This document shows, piece by piece, positions 41,780-50,264 of a stretch of DNA of 64,000 bases (the stretch's first letter is position 1; every line of letters starts with the position of its first letter). The stretch lies in NCBI RefSeq assembly GCF_052113705.1, contig NZ_JBGQOG010000003.1, positions 1-64,000 of the forward strand, written 5' to 3'. The notes under the pieces are model-generated. The model had not been told where the DNA came from, did no database searches, and worked only from the letters and a program-made list of their open reading frames with translations. The DNA is from JBGQOG01 sp052113705. Its GTDB lineage: Bacteria; Pseudomonadota; Alphaproteobacteria; Rhodobacterales; Rhodobacteraceae. Both the position numbers and the translations under genes were made by a program.

Positions 41780-42808
41780 ATGCGTTCTTCCAAGACCATC
41801 CATGTCATTTCCGCCCATGCCGAGGGCGAGGTGGGCGATGTCATCGTGGGCGGCGTTGCCCCGCCGCCCGGTGACACCCTCTGGGAGCAAAGCCGCTGGA
41901 TCGCCCGCGACCAGAGCCTGCGGAATTTCGTGCTGAACGAGCCGCGCGGCGGCGTCTTCCGGCATGTGAACCTTCTGGTGCCGCCGAAGCACCCCGAGGC
42001 CGATGCCGCCTTTATCATCATGGAGCCGGAAGACACGCCGCCGATGTCGGGCTCAAACTCGATCTGCGTCTCGACGGTGCTCCTGGATGGCGGCATCATC
42101 CCGATGCAGGAGCCGGAAACCCATATGGTGCTGGAGGCCCCCGGCGGGCTGGTGCGGGTGCGCGCCGAATGCCGCAATGGCAAGGCCGAGCGGATTTTCG
42201 TGCAAAACCTGCCGAGTTTCGCCGCCCGCCTCGATGCGCCTTTGGAGGTGGAGGGCCTCGGCACGCTGACCGTCGACACCGCCTATGGCGGCGACAGTTT
42301 CGTCTGTGTCGACGCGCAGGCGCTTGGCTTTTCGCTGACCGCCGATGAGGCGCATGACATCGCGAAACTCGGGGTGAAGATCACCAATGCCGCGACGGAG
42401 GCTTTGGGTTTCACCCATCCGACCAACCCCGATTGGCGGCATTTCTCCTTCTGCCTTTTTGCCGGTCCGGTGAGCCACGGTCCCGAGGGGCTGCGCGCCG
42501 GTGCCGCGGTGGCGATCCAGCCGGGCAAGGTCGACCGCTCGCCCACCGGCACCGCCCTCTCCGCCCGGATGGCGGTCCTGCATGCGCGCGGGCAGATGGG
42601 GGTGGGCGACAGGCTGACCACCGTCTCGCTGATCGGCTCCACCTTCACCGGGCGGATTTTGGGCACGACGACGGTGGGCGATCACCCGGCCATCCTGCCG
42701 GAAATCTCTGGCCGTGGCTGGGTGACCGGCATCCATCAGCACATGCTCGACCCCTCCGACCCCTGGCCCGAGGGCTACCGGCTGAGCGATACCTGGGGCG
42801 CGCGGTAG
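41780..42808 (+). CDS. Proline racemase family protein with Ser/Thr in place of both catalytic Cys
   Basis: This 342-residue homologue of proline racemase and trans-3-hydroxy-L-proline dehydratase has SAHAEGEVGDVIVGG at the N terminus and DTAYGGDSFVCVDA in the middle. At the first catalytic position the motif is MSGSN (Ser90) where racemases have MCGHG. At the second it is DRSPTGT (Thr256) where epimerases have DRSPCGT. A Cys/Thr pair marks known dehydratases, and Ser/Thr is unusual. The gene lies 11 bp after AcnX with GAGG before its ATG. A dehydratase or isomerase acting on a hydroxyproline isomer is plausible, but racemase activity is not expected. Confidence 0.8.
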   Translation: MRSSKTIHVISAHAEGEVGDVIVGGVAPPPGDTLWEQSRWIARDQSLRNFVLNEPRGGVFRHVNLLVPPKHPEADAAFIIMEPEDTPPMSGSNSICVSTVLLDGGIIPMQEPETHMVLEAPGGLVRVRAECRNGKAERIFVQNLPSFAARLDAPLEVEGLGTLTVDTAYGGDSFVCVDAQALGFSLTADEAHDIAKLGVKITNAATEALGFTHPTNPDWRHFSFCLFAGPVSHGPEGLRAGAAVAIQPGKVDRSPTGTALSARMAVLHARGQMGVGDRLTTVSLIGSTFTGRILGTTTVGDHPAILPEISGRGWVTGIHQHMLDPSDPWPEGYRLSDTWGAR

Positions 42809-42839
42809 GATCGGGCCAACAATATCCGGGTGATGGCTT

Positions 42840-42862
42840 GGGCGGCCCCGAAGGTGCCGCCC
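42840..42862. terminator. Hairpin between convergent genes
   Basis: GGGCGGC (42840-42846) pairs with GCCGCCC (42856-42862) between the proline-racemase-type gene and the convergent alcohol dehydrogenase gene. Only pyrimidine-rich TCTCTC follows on the plus strand. Confidence 0.45.
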
Positions 42863-42866
42863 TCTC

Positions 42867-43991
42867 TCAATAGGCCGCCCGATAGAGCGCCTCAATATCG
42901 CGCACCGACAGGTCGACCGGGTTCCAATCCAGCAAACGGCGGATCTGATGCGCCTCCTGCGCCATCGCGGGCAGATCATCCTCGGGCACGGCATGCGCGC
43001 GCAACCGCATGTCCAGCCCCAAGGCTTCACAAAAAGCCCGCGCTCCCGCCAAAACCAGATCCGGCGCGCCATGATCAAATCCCAGCGCCTGACAAATCAG
43101 TGCGGTCTTCTCGGGCTGCGCGGGCGCATTCACGGCCAGAACATGCGGGAAAATCAGGGCATTGGCGATGCCATGCGCCAGTTTGTGCCGCGTGCCCAGC
43201 GGGTAGGCCACCGCATGGCCCGCCGTTGTATTCACCGGCCCGAGACAAACGCCACCATAAAACGCCGCCAGCGCCAGCCCGGCCCGCGCTTCGGCATCCG
43301 AGCCATCTTCGACGGCCCGTTTGAGGTATTTCCCCACCAGTTCAATCCCCTGAAGCGCGTAGGAATCGATGATCGGATGCGCCCGGCGCGACGTATAGGC
43401 CTCAACGCAATGCGCCATGGCATCCACCCCGGTTGCCGCCGTCACAAAGGCCGGAACCGAATAGGTGAGCGCCGGGTCGATGATCGCCAGATCCGCCAGC
43501 ATGTGCCGGCTTTCCGTTGCGATTTTTGAGCGCGTTCGCGGATCGGTGATCAGCGCCCGGGTGCCCACCTCCGATCCCGTCCCGGCGGTTGTGGGAATCT
43601 GTACCAGCCCCACCCGGCGCGCGGGCGCGCGGTGCGGACCGGAAATCTCGCCAAGGGTCACCCCCTGCCCCACCATGACCGCAACGAGTTTGGCCAGATC
43701 CATTGCCGAGCCGCCGCCGAACCCCAGGATACAATCGGCCCCTGCCCGCTCTGCCGCCGCCACGGCCTGCTCCAGATTTGGCACGTCAGGTTCAGGCACC
43801 ACATCGCCGAAGCATCCCGTCACGCTCAGCCCCAACTGCGCCAGGCGGCCCGCATTCACCGCATCCGCCACGACAAAGGGGCGCCGATAGCCCTGCGCCG
43901 CCACCCAGGGGGCGAGTTCGGACAGCGTGCCCACCCCAAAGCGCAGAACGGGCGGACGCAGCATCTCGAGGGGCTGGGTGAGGTTCAACAT
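42867..43991 (-). CDS. Iron-containing (group III) alcohol dehydrogenase
   Basis: This 374-residue NAD(P)-dependent dehydrogenase has the nucleotide site GGGSAMDLAKLVAVM near 95 and PTTAGTGSEVGTRALI near 140. The metal ligands are Asp and His of GVDAMAHCVEAY, then His in AGHAVAYPLG and His in RHKLAHGIANAL. ATG 43991 has AGGAAG before it. The stretch upstream to 44159 in the same frame lacks family similarity. It is monocistronic and convergent with the hydroxyproline locus. It might reduce a semialdehyde or oxidise a hydroxy acid such as maleylacetate-type or 4-hydroxybutyrate-type substrates. The context does not settle this. Confidence 0.85.
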   Translation of the reverse strand: MLNLTQPLEMLRPPVLRFGVGTLSELAPWVAAQGYRRPFVVADAVNAGRLAQLGLSVTGCFGDVVPEPDVPNLEQAVAAAERAGADCILGFGGGSAMDLAKLVAVMVGQGVTLGEISGPHRAPARRVGLVQIPTTAGTGSEVGTRALITDPRTRSKIATESRHMLADLAIIDPALTYSVPAFVTAATGVDAMAHCVEAYTSRRAHPIIDSYALQGIELVGKYLKRAVEDGSDAEARAGLALAAFYGGVCLGPVNTTAGHAVAYPLGTRHKLAHGIANALIFPHVLAVNAPAQPEKTALICQALGFDHGAPDLVLAGARAFCEALGLDMRLRAHAVPEDDLPAMAQEAHQIRRLLDWNPVDLSVRDIEALYRAAY

Positions 43992-44367
43992 GTCACTTCC
44001 TAGATTGCGGAGCATTCCGCGTTGGTGGCGGCCACAGGAGCCCGGGCGAGGCAGCGTTCCTGCCCACGATTCCCTCCAAAATGCCCATCGCTTCAAAAAT
44101 TTGTCAACTGGTAATAAATGAGACATGACCCTCATGCACCGCCCCGACAGTACAAACAAATCCGAATGAAGGCGGCAAGATTAACCAATAAATATCTGTT
44201 TTATATAATGAAATTTTGAAAAACCTCATCCTCAACCCAGATTAACCAAGCCCAACACGCAGAGGGCAATTGTGCAGCGTTAAGAAATTCTATTGACATG
44301 TTTTCACCCCCGCCGCATCTTGCGGCATGCCTTCGGGAGGACGAAGGACATGGAGGGGTAGCCACAG
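43992..44367. promoter_or_regulatory. AT-rich divergent promoter region before the TctBCA operon
   Basis: These 376 bp hold no gene. They are AT-rich from about 44090 to 44300, with an 11-base direct repeat AGATTAACCAA at 44178-44188 and 44239-44249 (61-bp spacing). A TTGACA -35-like hexamer stands at 44293-44298. The base 17 bp further on starts CATCTT, a poor -10. TTTGTCAACTGGTAATAAA near 44100 may be an operator for the divergent alcohol dehydrogenase gene. Confidence 0.55.
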
Positions 44368-44820
44368 ATGCAGCAGGTCGGACAAAAGCGAAGCGATATT
44401 GTCATCGGGGCCGCCCTTCTGGTTTTTTGCGGCTTTGCGGCCTGGCGCAGCCTGAAGATCCCCTCGCGCGGCGGCAGTTCGCTTGCCGGACCCGCCTTTT
44501 TGCCCTGGATCATGATTGCCGCCGTCGCGGTGCTGTCCGTCTGGATGATCCTGCGGGCATGGAAGCGAAATTCTGACCTGCAGATCGAGATGCCGGATGG
44601 CGCCACTTTGCGCCGGATGGGACTTCTGGCTCTGGTCTTCGTGGCCTATGCGGCGGCCTTCATGCCGGTGGGCTATCTGATCTCGACCGTCGCGGTCTTC
44701 ATCGCCGCCCTATGGCTCTTTGGGGAGCGAAACCGAAAGGTGCTGGTGCTGTTCCCGATCGCGATGACCGGCGCCGTCTATCTGGGGTTCACCCAGGCCC
44801 TAAAGGTCTGGCTGCCCTGA
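44368..44820 (+). CDS. tctB: Tripartite tricarboxylate transporter small subunit (TctB)
   Basis: This 150-residue integral membrane protein has four predicted spans. The pattern is typical of TctB: an N-terminal IVIGAALLVFCGFAAW segment, then AGPAFLPWIMIAAVAVLSVWMIL, then two closely spaced spans near the end. GGAGGGG stands before ATG 44368. It opens a seven-gene operon and forms the transporter with TctA and TctC. In this operon the order is B, C, A. Confidence 0.87.
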   Translation: MQQVGQKRSDIVIGAALLVFCGFAAWRSLKIPSRGGSSLAGPAFLPWIMIAAVAVLSVWMILRAWKRNSDLQIEMPDGATLRRMGLLALVFVAYAAAFMPVGYLISTVAVFIAALWLFGERNRKVLVLFPIAMTGAVYLGFTQALKVWLP

Positions 44821-44848
44821 TCGCCCTATTTCTTGAGGAGGAAAAGAC

Positions 44849-45802
44849 ATGAAAATTCAGGCAATTGCCGCAGCTGTTCTCGCCTGTGCCACCCCGGCAC
44901 TGGCAGCCGATTTTCCCGTGCGCCCGGTGCAGATCATCGTGCCCTATTCGGCAGGCGGCGGCACCGATCTTTCGGTGCGCATTCTGGCCGAAGCCCTGCA
45001 GCGCAGCATGAGCGGCGCCACCGTGATCGTACGCAACCAACCGGGCGGCGGCGGTGCCATCGGCACCTCGGCGGCGGTGCATGCGCGGCCCGACGGATAC
45101 ACGATCGGCACTGGCGCCCAGGGGCCGCTGGCGCTGTTGCCGCATCTGGGCGGCACCGATTACCAATTGGATGATGTGCAATTCGTCGGCCTGTTCGGGC
45201 GCAACCTGCAACTGCTGGTCGCGTGCAAAGACGCCCCCTTCACCGATTACGACAGCTTCATCACCTATGCCAAGGACAACAAGCCGCAGATTGGCAATTC
45301 CGGCGCGGGCGGCGCGAACCACATCTCGGCCGAAGCTTTTGCCAAGGCCGCCGGGATCAGCATTGAATCCATTCCCTTTGGCGGCTCGTCCGAGGCACGG
45401 ACCGCCTGCATCGGCGGCCATATTCAGGCCATGGTCGCCTCACCCGCCGAAGCGAAAGCCGCCGCCGAGGCAGGCCAGATGACGCCGTTGTTCGTGATGG
45501 AGCCCGAGCGGATCGATCTGTTCCCTGACACCCCCACGGCGGTGGAAAAAGGCGTCGATTTCACCTGGTCGTCCTGGAAAGGCCTGATCGCGCCGAAGGG
45601 CATCCCCGAGGCCGATCTGGCAGTGCTGACCGCCGGGCTGAAAGCCGCGGTCGAGGATCCGGAGTTCCGGGCCAAGATGGACGAGATGGGCGAGTTCGTC
45701 ACCTATGAAGACCCGGCCGCCTATGAGGCGCGCGCCCGCAAGGACAGCGAGATGGCGAAAGCCGTCATCACCGATCTCGGCATGCTGAACATGAACAACT
45801 GA
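44849..45802 (+). CDS. tctC: Tripartite tricarboxylate transporter receptor (TctC/Bug family)
   Basis: This 317-residue periplasmic receptor has a signal peptide ending ALAADFPVRP and the Bug core. VQIIVPYSAGGGTDLSVRIL, VIVRNQPGGGGAIGTSAA and DGYTIGTGAQGPLALLPHL form the two ligand-carboxylate-binding loops. GGAGGAAAAG precedes the ATG. Bug receptors bind carboxylated organic acids. The enzymes downstream (PdxA2, Ldh, DapA types) suggest an aldonic or other acid sugar. Confidence 0.88.
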   Translation: MKIQAIAAAVLACATPALAADFPVRPVQIIVPYSAGGGTDLSVRILAEALQRSMSGATVIVRNQPGGGGAIGTSAAVHARPDGYTIGTGAQGPLALLPHLGGTDYQLDDVQFVGLFGRNLQLLVACKDAPFTDYDSFITYAKDNKPQIGNSGAGGANHISAEAFAKAAGISIESIPFGGSSEARTACIGGHIQAMVASPAEAKAAAEAGQMTPLFVMEPERIDLFPDTPTAVEKGVDFTWSSWKGLIAPKGIPEADLAVLTAGLKAAVEDPEFRAKMDEMGEFVTYEDPAAYEARARKDSEMAKAVITDLGMLNMNN

Positions 45803-45810
45803 ACCCGGCC

Positions 45811-45830
45811 GCGCGCGGGATCCCGCGCGC
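45811..45830 (+). other. 20-bp perfect palindrome between tctC and tctA
   Basis: An 8-bp GC stem around GATC fills 45811-45830, starting nine bases after the tctC stop. T residues (TCTCTTTTT) follow from 45837. It could be a partial terminator or stabilising hairpin that keeps receptor mRNA above permease mRNA. Confidence 0.65.
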
Positions 45831-45862
45831 GCCCGCTCTCTTTTTGACGGACCACCACGCAT

Positions 45863-47356
45863 ATGCTCAGCTATCTCCTTCCATTGCTGGATCCGACCGT
45901 GCTCGGCGCCATTGCCCTGGGCACCCTCGGCGGGCTGATCATCGGCGCGCTGCCGGGGCTGACCGCCACCATGGGCGTGGCGCTCCTGATCCCGCTCACC
46001 TTTGGCATGACGCCGGTGATGGGCCTGAACATGCTGATCGGCATTTACATTGGCGGCATCTATGGCGGCTGCGTCAGCGCGATCTTGCTGCGCACCCCCG
46101 GCACCCCCGCCTCCGCCGCCACCGTGCTCGACGGCTACCCGATGGCGCGGCGTGGCGAGGCGGGCAAAGCGCTGGGGATGGCCACCATCGCCTCCACCAT
46201 CGGCGGGCTCTTCGCGGCCATCGTTCTGGCGACGCTGGCGCCGCAGCTGGCGGGCATCGCGCTGGAATTCGGCGCACCGGAATATTTTGCCCTCGCGTTG
46301 TTCGGGCTGACCATTATCGCCTCGCTCTCCGGTGACATTCTCAAAGGCGCCATCTCGGGCATGCTTGGCATCCTGATCGCCTGCGTCGGCGCCGATCCCA
46401 TTTCAGGTGTGTTGCGCTATACATTCGGGGTGTCGGGCTTTGCCTCGGGCTTTGCCTTCACCCCAGCGCTGATCGGCCTCTTTGCCCTATCCGAAGTGTT
46501 CACCCAGATGGAAAACATGGCACGCGGCGATGCGCCGCCCATGCGGGTAACCGGACGCTGGCCCGGCTGGAAAGACATGCGCGAAAGCCGCAATGCTCTC
46601 GTGCGGGGCAGCATCATCGGTACGATCATCGGCATCATTCCGGGCACAGGCTCAGGCACCGCGAGCTGGATCGCCTATAATGAAGCGCGGCGTTCGTCAA
46701 AAACGCCCGAGAAATTCGGCACCGGCTATGCCCCGGGCATTGCCGCCACCGAAAGCGCCAACAATGCCGTCTGCGCCGCCGCGCTGATCCCGCTGCTGGC
46801 GCTGGGCATTCCCGGCGATGTCGTCACCGCTGTGCTGATGGGGGGCCTGATGATCCAGGGCCTCGCCCCCGGACCGCTGCTGTTTCAGACCAATCCCGAC
46901 GTGGTCGTGGGCATTTTCGGCGGCACTTTCATCGCCACCTTCTTCATGTTCATCTTTGGCATGCTCCTCATCCCGGTTTTTTCGAAAATCCTGATGGTGC
47001 CACGACGCATGCTGACCGCCTCCATCGTCATTTTCTGCTTCATCGGCTCCTTTGCAATCAATCTCAACCCGGTCGATCTTTACACGATGGTGGGGTTCGG
47101 CGTGCTGGGCTGGGGCATGCAGAAATTTGGCTTCAGTCAGGCCGCACTCTGCATCGCGCTGATCCTCGGGCCGATGCTGGAGGCGAACCTGCGCCGGGGC
47201 CTGTTGCAAACCGGCGATGATCTGCTGGCTTTCGTTTCGGGGCCGATCACGCTTCTCTTTTTGGGCCTTTCGCTGCTCTCCGTGCTCTGGCCCGCCTTTT
47301 CCTCCGCCCGTGCACGCAAAGCTGCACCGGCCACCAGCCTGGACAAAACGCCATGA
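45863..47356 (+). CDS. tctA: Tripartite tricarboxylate transporter large subunit (TctA)
   Basis: This 497-residue membrane protein has about 11-12 spans. TctA hallmarks are present: LGTLGGLIIGALPGLTATMGVALLIPLTFGM (about 18-48), YIGGIYGGCVSAILLRTPGTPASAATVLDGYPMARRGEAGKALGMA (about 60-105) and IGTIIGIIPGTGSGTASWIAYNEARR. The start has no strong ribosome-binding site. The stop overlaps the following ATG (ATGA). Confidence 0.9.
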   Translation: MLSYLLPLLDPTVLGAIALGTLGGLIIGALPGLTATMGVALLIPLTFGMTPVMGLNMLIGIYIGGIYGGCVSAILLRTPGTPASAATVLDGYPMARRGEAGKALGMATIASTIGGLFAAIVLATLAPQLAGIALEFGAPEYFALALFGLTIIASLSGDILKGAISGMLGILIACVGADPISGVLRYTFGVSGFASGFAFTPALIGLFALSEVFTQMENMARGDAPPMRVTGRWPGWKDMRESRNALVRGSIIGTIIGIIPGTGSGTASWIAYNEARRSSKTPEKFGTGYAPGIAATESANNAVCAAALIPLLALGIPGDVVTAVLMGGLMIQGLAPGPLLFQTNPDVVVGIFGGTFIATFFMFIFGMLLIPVFSKILMVPRRMLTASIVIFCFIGSFAINLNPVDLYTMVGFGVLGWGMQKFGFSQAALCIALILGPMLEANLRRGLLQTGDDLLAFVSGPITLLFLGLSLLSVLWPAFSSARARKAAPATSLDKTP

Positions 47357-48240
47357 CCGCATCCCGTTCCGCCTATGTCGCCCTCGTCACCTGTTTCAAC
47401 GTCGATGAGACGATCAATTTCGAAGCCACCCGCGCGCAGGTCCGCCGTCAGGTCGAGGCGGGCAACAACATCATGTGCTGCGGCACCAACGGCGATTTCT
47501 CGGCGCTGACGCATGGCGAGAAGATCGCGCTGACCGAAGCCGTGATGGATGAAGTGGCGGGCCGGGTGAAGGTGATCGTCAACGCCGGATGCCCCGCCAC
47601 ATTCGAGACGCTGCAACTGGCACAAGCCTTTGACAAAATGGGCCTTGCCGGGATTGCCGTCATCACCCCCTATTTCATCGCCTGCACGCAGGAGGGGCTG
47701 ATCCGGCATTTCACCACCATCGCCGATGCGGTGAAAACCCCGGTCTATCTCTATGACATCCCAGCCCGAACCCAGAACCACATCGAGCCCGAAACCGCCC
47801 GCATTCTGGCCCGCCACCCGAACATCGCCGGGATCAAGGATTCCGGTGGCAGCACCGAAACCGTGCGTGAATACCTGGATGTCGCGCAGTCCGAAGGCAA
47901 TTTTGAGGTCTATTGCGCGCCCGATCATCTCGTCCAATGGGGTCTTGAACAGGGCTGCGCCGGGGTGATCTCGGGCCTCGGCAATGTCGCGCCAAAAGTG
48001 CTGGCCGCGATCCTCAGCGGCTTCAACAAGAGCGACAGCGCAGCTGCGACTGCGGCCCAAGATATCTTCTCGGGCCTGCGCAAAGATCTCTATGCGCTGG
48101 GTTTTCCGCCTGCGCTGGTCAAACGCGCGCTCTTCCAGATGGACCCTTCTGTCGGCCTCAGCCGCCAGCCCGCCCTGCTGCCCGATGCGGCGCAAGATGC
48201 GGCCATCCAGGACATCTTGCGCAAATATGAGCTGATCTGA
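47353..48240 (+). CDS. DapA-family lyase of unknown substrate
   Basis: This 295-residue (beta/alpha)8 enzyme has Schiff-base Lys162 (GIKDSGG) and Tyr134 (LYDIPART). The GTTGE-like motif reads GTNGDFS (44-50), as in several keto-acid-sugar aldolases and dehydratases. It shows the four-base ATGA overlap with TctA and a one-base overlap with the next gene, so it is tightly coupled. It could cleave or dehydrate a 2-keto-3-deoxy acid sugar. Sequence alone does not separate aldolase from dehydratase. Confidence 0.8.
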   Translation: MTASRSAYVALVTCFNVDETINFEATRAQVRRQVEAGNNIMCCGTNGDFSALTHGEKIALTEAVMDEVAGRVKVIVNAGCPATFETLQLAQAFDKMGLAGIAVITPYFIACTQEGLIRHFTTIADAVKTPVYLYDIPARTQNHIEPETARILARHPNIAGIKDSGGSTETVREYLDVAQSEGNFEVYCAPDHLVQWGLEQGCAGVISGLGNVAPKVLAAILSGFNKSDSAAATAAQDIFSGLRKDLYALGFPPALVKRALFQMDPSVGLSRQPALLPDAAQDAAIQDILRKYELI

Positions 48241-49199
48241 TGACCGTCATTCTCACCACCTCGCCCGGCTTTGGCAAATTCGGCCGCGTGGCCGAAGCGA
48301 TCGCGCAGAACGGCTGGGAATTGGTGCGCTGCACCGACACCAGCCTGCCCGATGGCGGTGTGAGCGCCGAAATCGCCCGCGCGGATTACCTCGTCGTGGG
48401 GCTGGTCGCCGTCACCGCCGGGACCCTGGCGCAGGGCAAGAACCTGAAGGCCGTGCTCAAGCATGGGGTTGGCGTTGACAACATCGACATCCCGGCCTGC
48501 ACGGCGGCGGGCCTGCCCGTCACCAACACCCCCGGCGCCAATGCCGATGCGGTGGCCGAACTGGCGGTGGGGTTCATGTTCGGCCTCGCGCGGAACATGG
48601 CGGCGGGGCATGCCTCGGTTGTTTCGGGCGGCTGGGCGCGGCAGGTTGGCACGCAGCTCGGCGGCAAGGTGCTGGGCATCGTCGGGCTGGGCAACATCGG
48701 GCGCAGGCTCGCGCGGCTTGCACGCGGGCTGGGAATGCGGGTCGTGGCCAGCGACCCTCATGCCGATGCCGCCTTTGCGAAAGAATGGCAGGTCGAGATC
48801 ATGCCGCTCGAGGCCCTGCTGGCCGAGGCCGATTATGTCTCACTGCATGTGTTTGGCGGGGCGGATAATGCGGCGCTGATTGATGCGCGCAAGCTGGCCT
48901 TGATGAAACCCACCGCCTGCCTGATGAATCTGGCGCGCGGGGAAGTGGTGGATCTGGATGCCGTGGCAGAGGCACTGACCGCAGGCCGCCTCGGCGGGGC
49001 CGCCATTGACGCCTATGTCACCGAGCCGCCCAACACCTCCCATCCGATTTTCAGCCATCCGCGCGCGATTTTCATGCCGCATTCCGGCGCGGACACCCGC
49101 GAAGCGGTGGAGAACATGGGGCTGATGGTGGTGGAGGATATTGCCACATTGCAGGCGGGCCGGATGCCCGCGCGCTGCCTGAACGCAAAGGATCTCTGA
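48240..49199 (+). CDS. D-isomer-specific 2-hydroxyacid dehydrogenase (PGDH-like)
   Basis: This 319-residue NAD-dependent dehydrogenase has the dinucleotide motif GIVGLGNIGRRLARLA near 140. The catalytic triad is Arg in MNLARGEVVD, Glu in AYVTEPPNTSHP and His in FMPHSGADTR. It is closest to the phosphoglycerate-dehydrogenase branch without regulatory domains. It probably oxidises a D-2-hydroxy acid or reduces its keto form in acid-sugar breakdown. Start and stop overlap its neighbours by one base. Confidence 0.83.
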   Translation: MTVILTTSPGFGKFGRVAEAIAQNGWELVRCTDTSLPDGGVSAEIARADYLVVGLVAVTAGTLAQGKNLKAVLKHGVGVDNIDIPACTAAGLPVTNTPGANADAVAELAVGFMFGLARNMAAGHASVVSGGWARQVGTQLGGKVLGIVGLGNIGRRLARLARGLGMRVVASDPHADAAFAKEWQVEIMPLEALLAEADYVSLHVFGGADNAALIDARKLALMKPTACLMNLARGEVVDLDAVAEALTAGRLGGAAIDAYVTEPPNTSHPIFSHPRAIFMPHSGADTREAVENMGLMVVEDIATLQAGRMPARCLNAKDL

Positions 49200-50239
49200 T
49201 GCGCTATGCCGCCGATGAATTGCGCACCCTCGCCCATGCGCTGCTGACCGAGGCGGGGATTGAGGCCGACAAGGCCCGCACCACCGCCCGCTATCTGGTT
49301 GCCGCCGACATGACGGGGCATTCGACCCATGGGCTGGCGCTCTTGCCGTGGTATCTCGAGCATATCCGCGCGGGCATCGTCGCGCGCGAGGGCGGGGTGG
49401 AGGTGGTCCGCGACAAAGGCGCCGCCATTGCCTGGAACGGCCGCCGCCTGCCCGGCGCCTGGCTGACCGCCGAAGCGGTGCGCGCCGCCGTGGCCCGGGC
49501 CGAAACCACCGGCACCGCCACCGTGAGCGTGGCCAACAGCCATCACAACGGCGCGCTCGCCACCTATCTGCATCTGGCGACAGACCGGGGATTTCTCGTC
49601 TCCATCGCCTCTTCCTCGCCCTCGGGGCAGCAGGTCGCGCCCTTTGGCGGGTTGCGCGGGGTCTTTACCCCGGATCCGGTGGCTTGGGGCATTCCCACCC
49701 CGGGGGAGCCGATCCTGATCGACATTTCCGCCTCGATCACCACCGCCAATATGGCCGCGCGCCTTGTCCGTGAAGGGCGCAATTTCGAACGCGACTGGCT
49801 GATGAATGCGGACGGGACATTGACGAATGACCCCAAAGTGATTGGCAACGGCGGATCGCTGTTGCCCACTGGCGGGCTCGATCACGGGCAAAAGGGCTAT
49901 GGCATGGCGCTCAGCGTCGAGGCGCTGACGCAGGGCCTCGCGGGCTATGGCCGCGCCGATGCGCCAAAGGGCACCAATTGCGCGATCACCGTCTCGGTCT
50001 ATGACCCCGAAGCCTTTGGCGGCATGGCGGCCTTTACCCGGCAAACCGGCTGGCTGCGCGAGGCCTGTCTCGCCTCGCCGCCGCGCGACCCTGCAGCGCC
50101 GGTGCGTCTGCCCGGCCAGGCCGCGCTGGCACGGATGCGGGCGGCTGAAACCGAGGGCGTCACGCTTTATGATGGGATCTTCGCGGCGCTCCGCGCCGAA
50201 GCCCTGCCCCGCGCCATTGCGCTGCCCACACCCGTTTGA
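49199..50239 (+). CDS. Ldh-family (malate/L-lactate dehydrogenase type 2) oxidoreductase
   Basis: This 346-residue relative of the gene at 33379 has MTGHSTHGLALLPWYLEHI near 40, VAPFGGLRGVFTPDPVAWGIPTP near 145 and GLDHGQKGYGMALSVEALTQGLAG near 225. These enzymes oxidise or reduce 2-hydroxy or 2-imino acids with NAD(P). Being inside an acid-sugar operon, it most likely acts on a 2-hydroxy acid such as a sugar acid. It is joined by one-base overlap to the preceding dehydrogenase gene. Confidence 0.82.
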   Translation: MRYAADELRTLAHALLTEAGIEADKARTTARYLVAADMTGHSTHGLALLPWYLEHIRAGIVAREGGVEVVRDKGAAIAWNGRRLPGAWLTAEAVRAAVARAETTGTATVSVANSHHNGALATYLHLATDRGFLVSIASSSPSGQQVAPFGGLRGVFTPDPVAWGIPTPGEPILIDISASITTANMAARLVREGRNFERDWLMNADGTLTNDPKVIGNGGSLLPTGGLDHGQKGYGMALSVEALTQGLAGYGRADAPKGTNCAITVSVYDPEAFGGMAAFTRQTGWLREACLASPPRDPAAPVRLPGQAALARMRAAETEGVTLYDGIFAALRAEALPRAIALPTPV

Positions 50240-50264
50240 CCCCTCTCCCCCGAAGGAACCTTTC

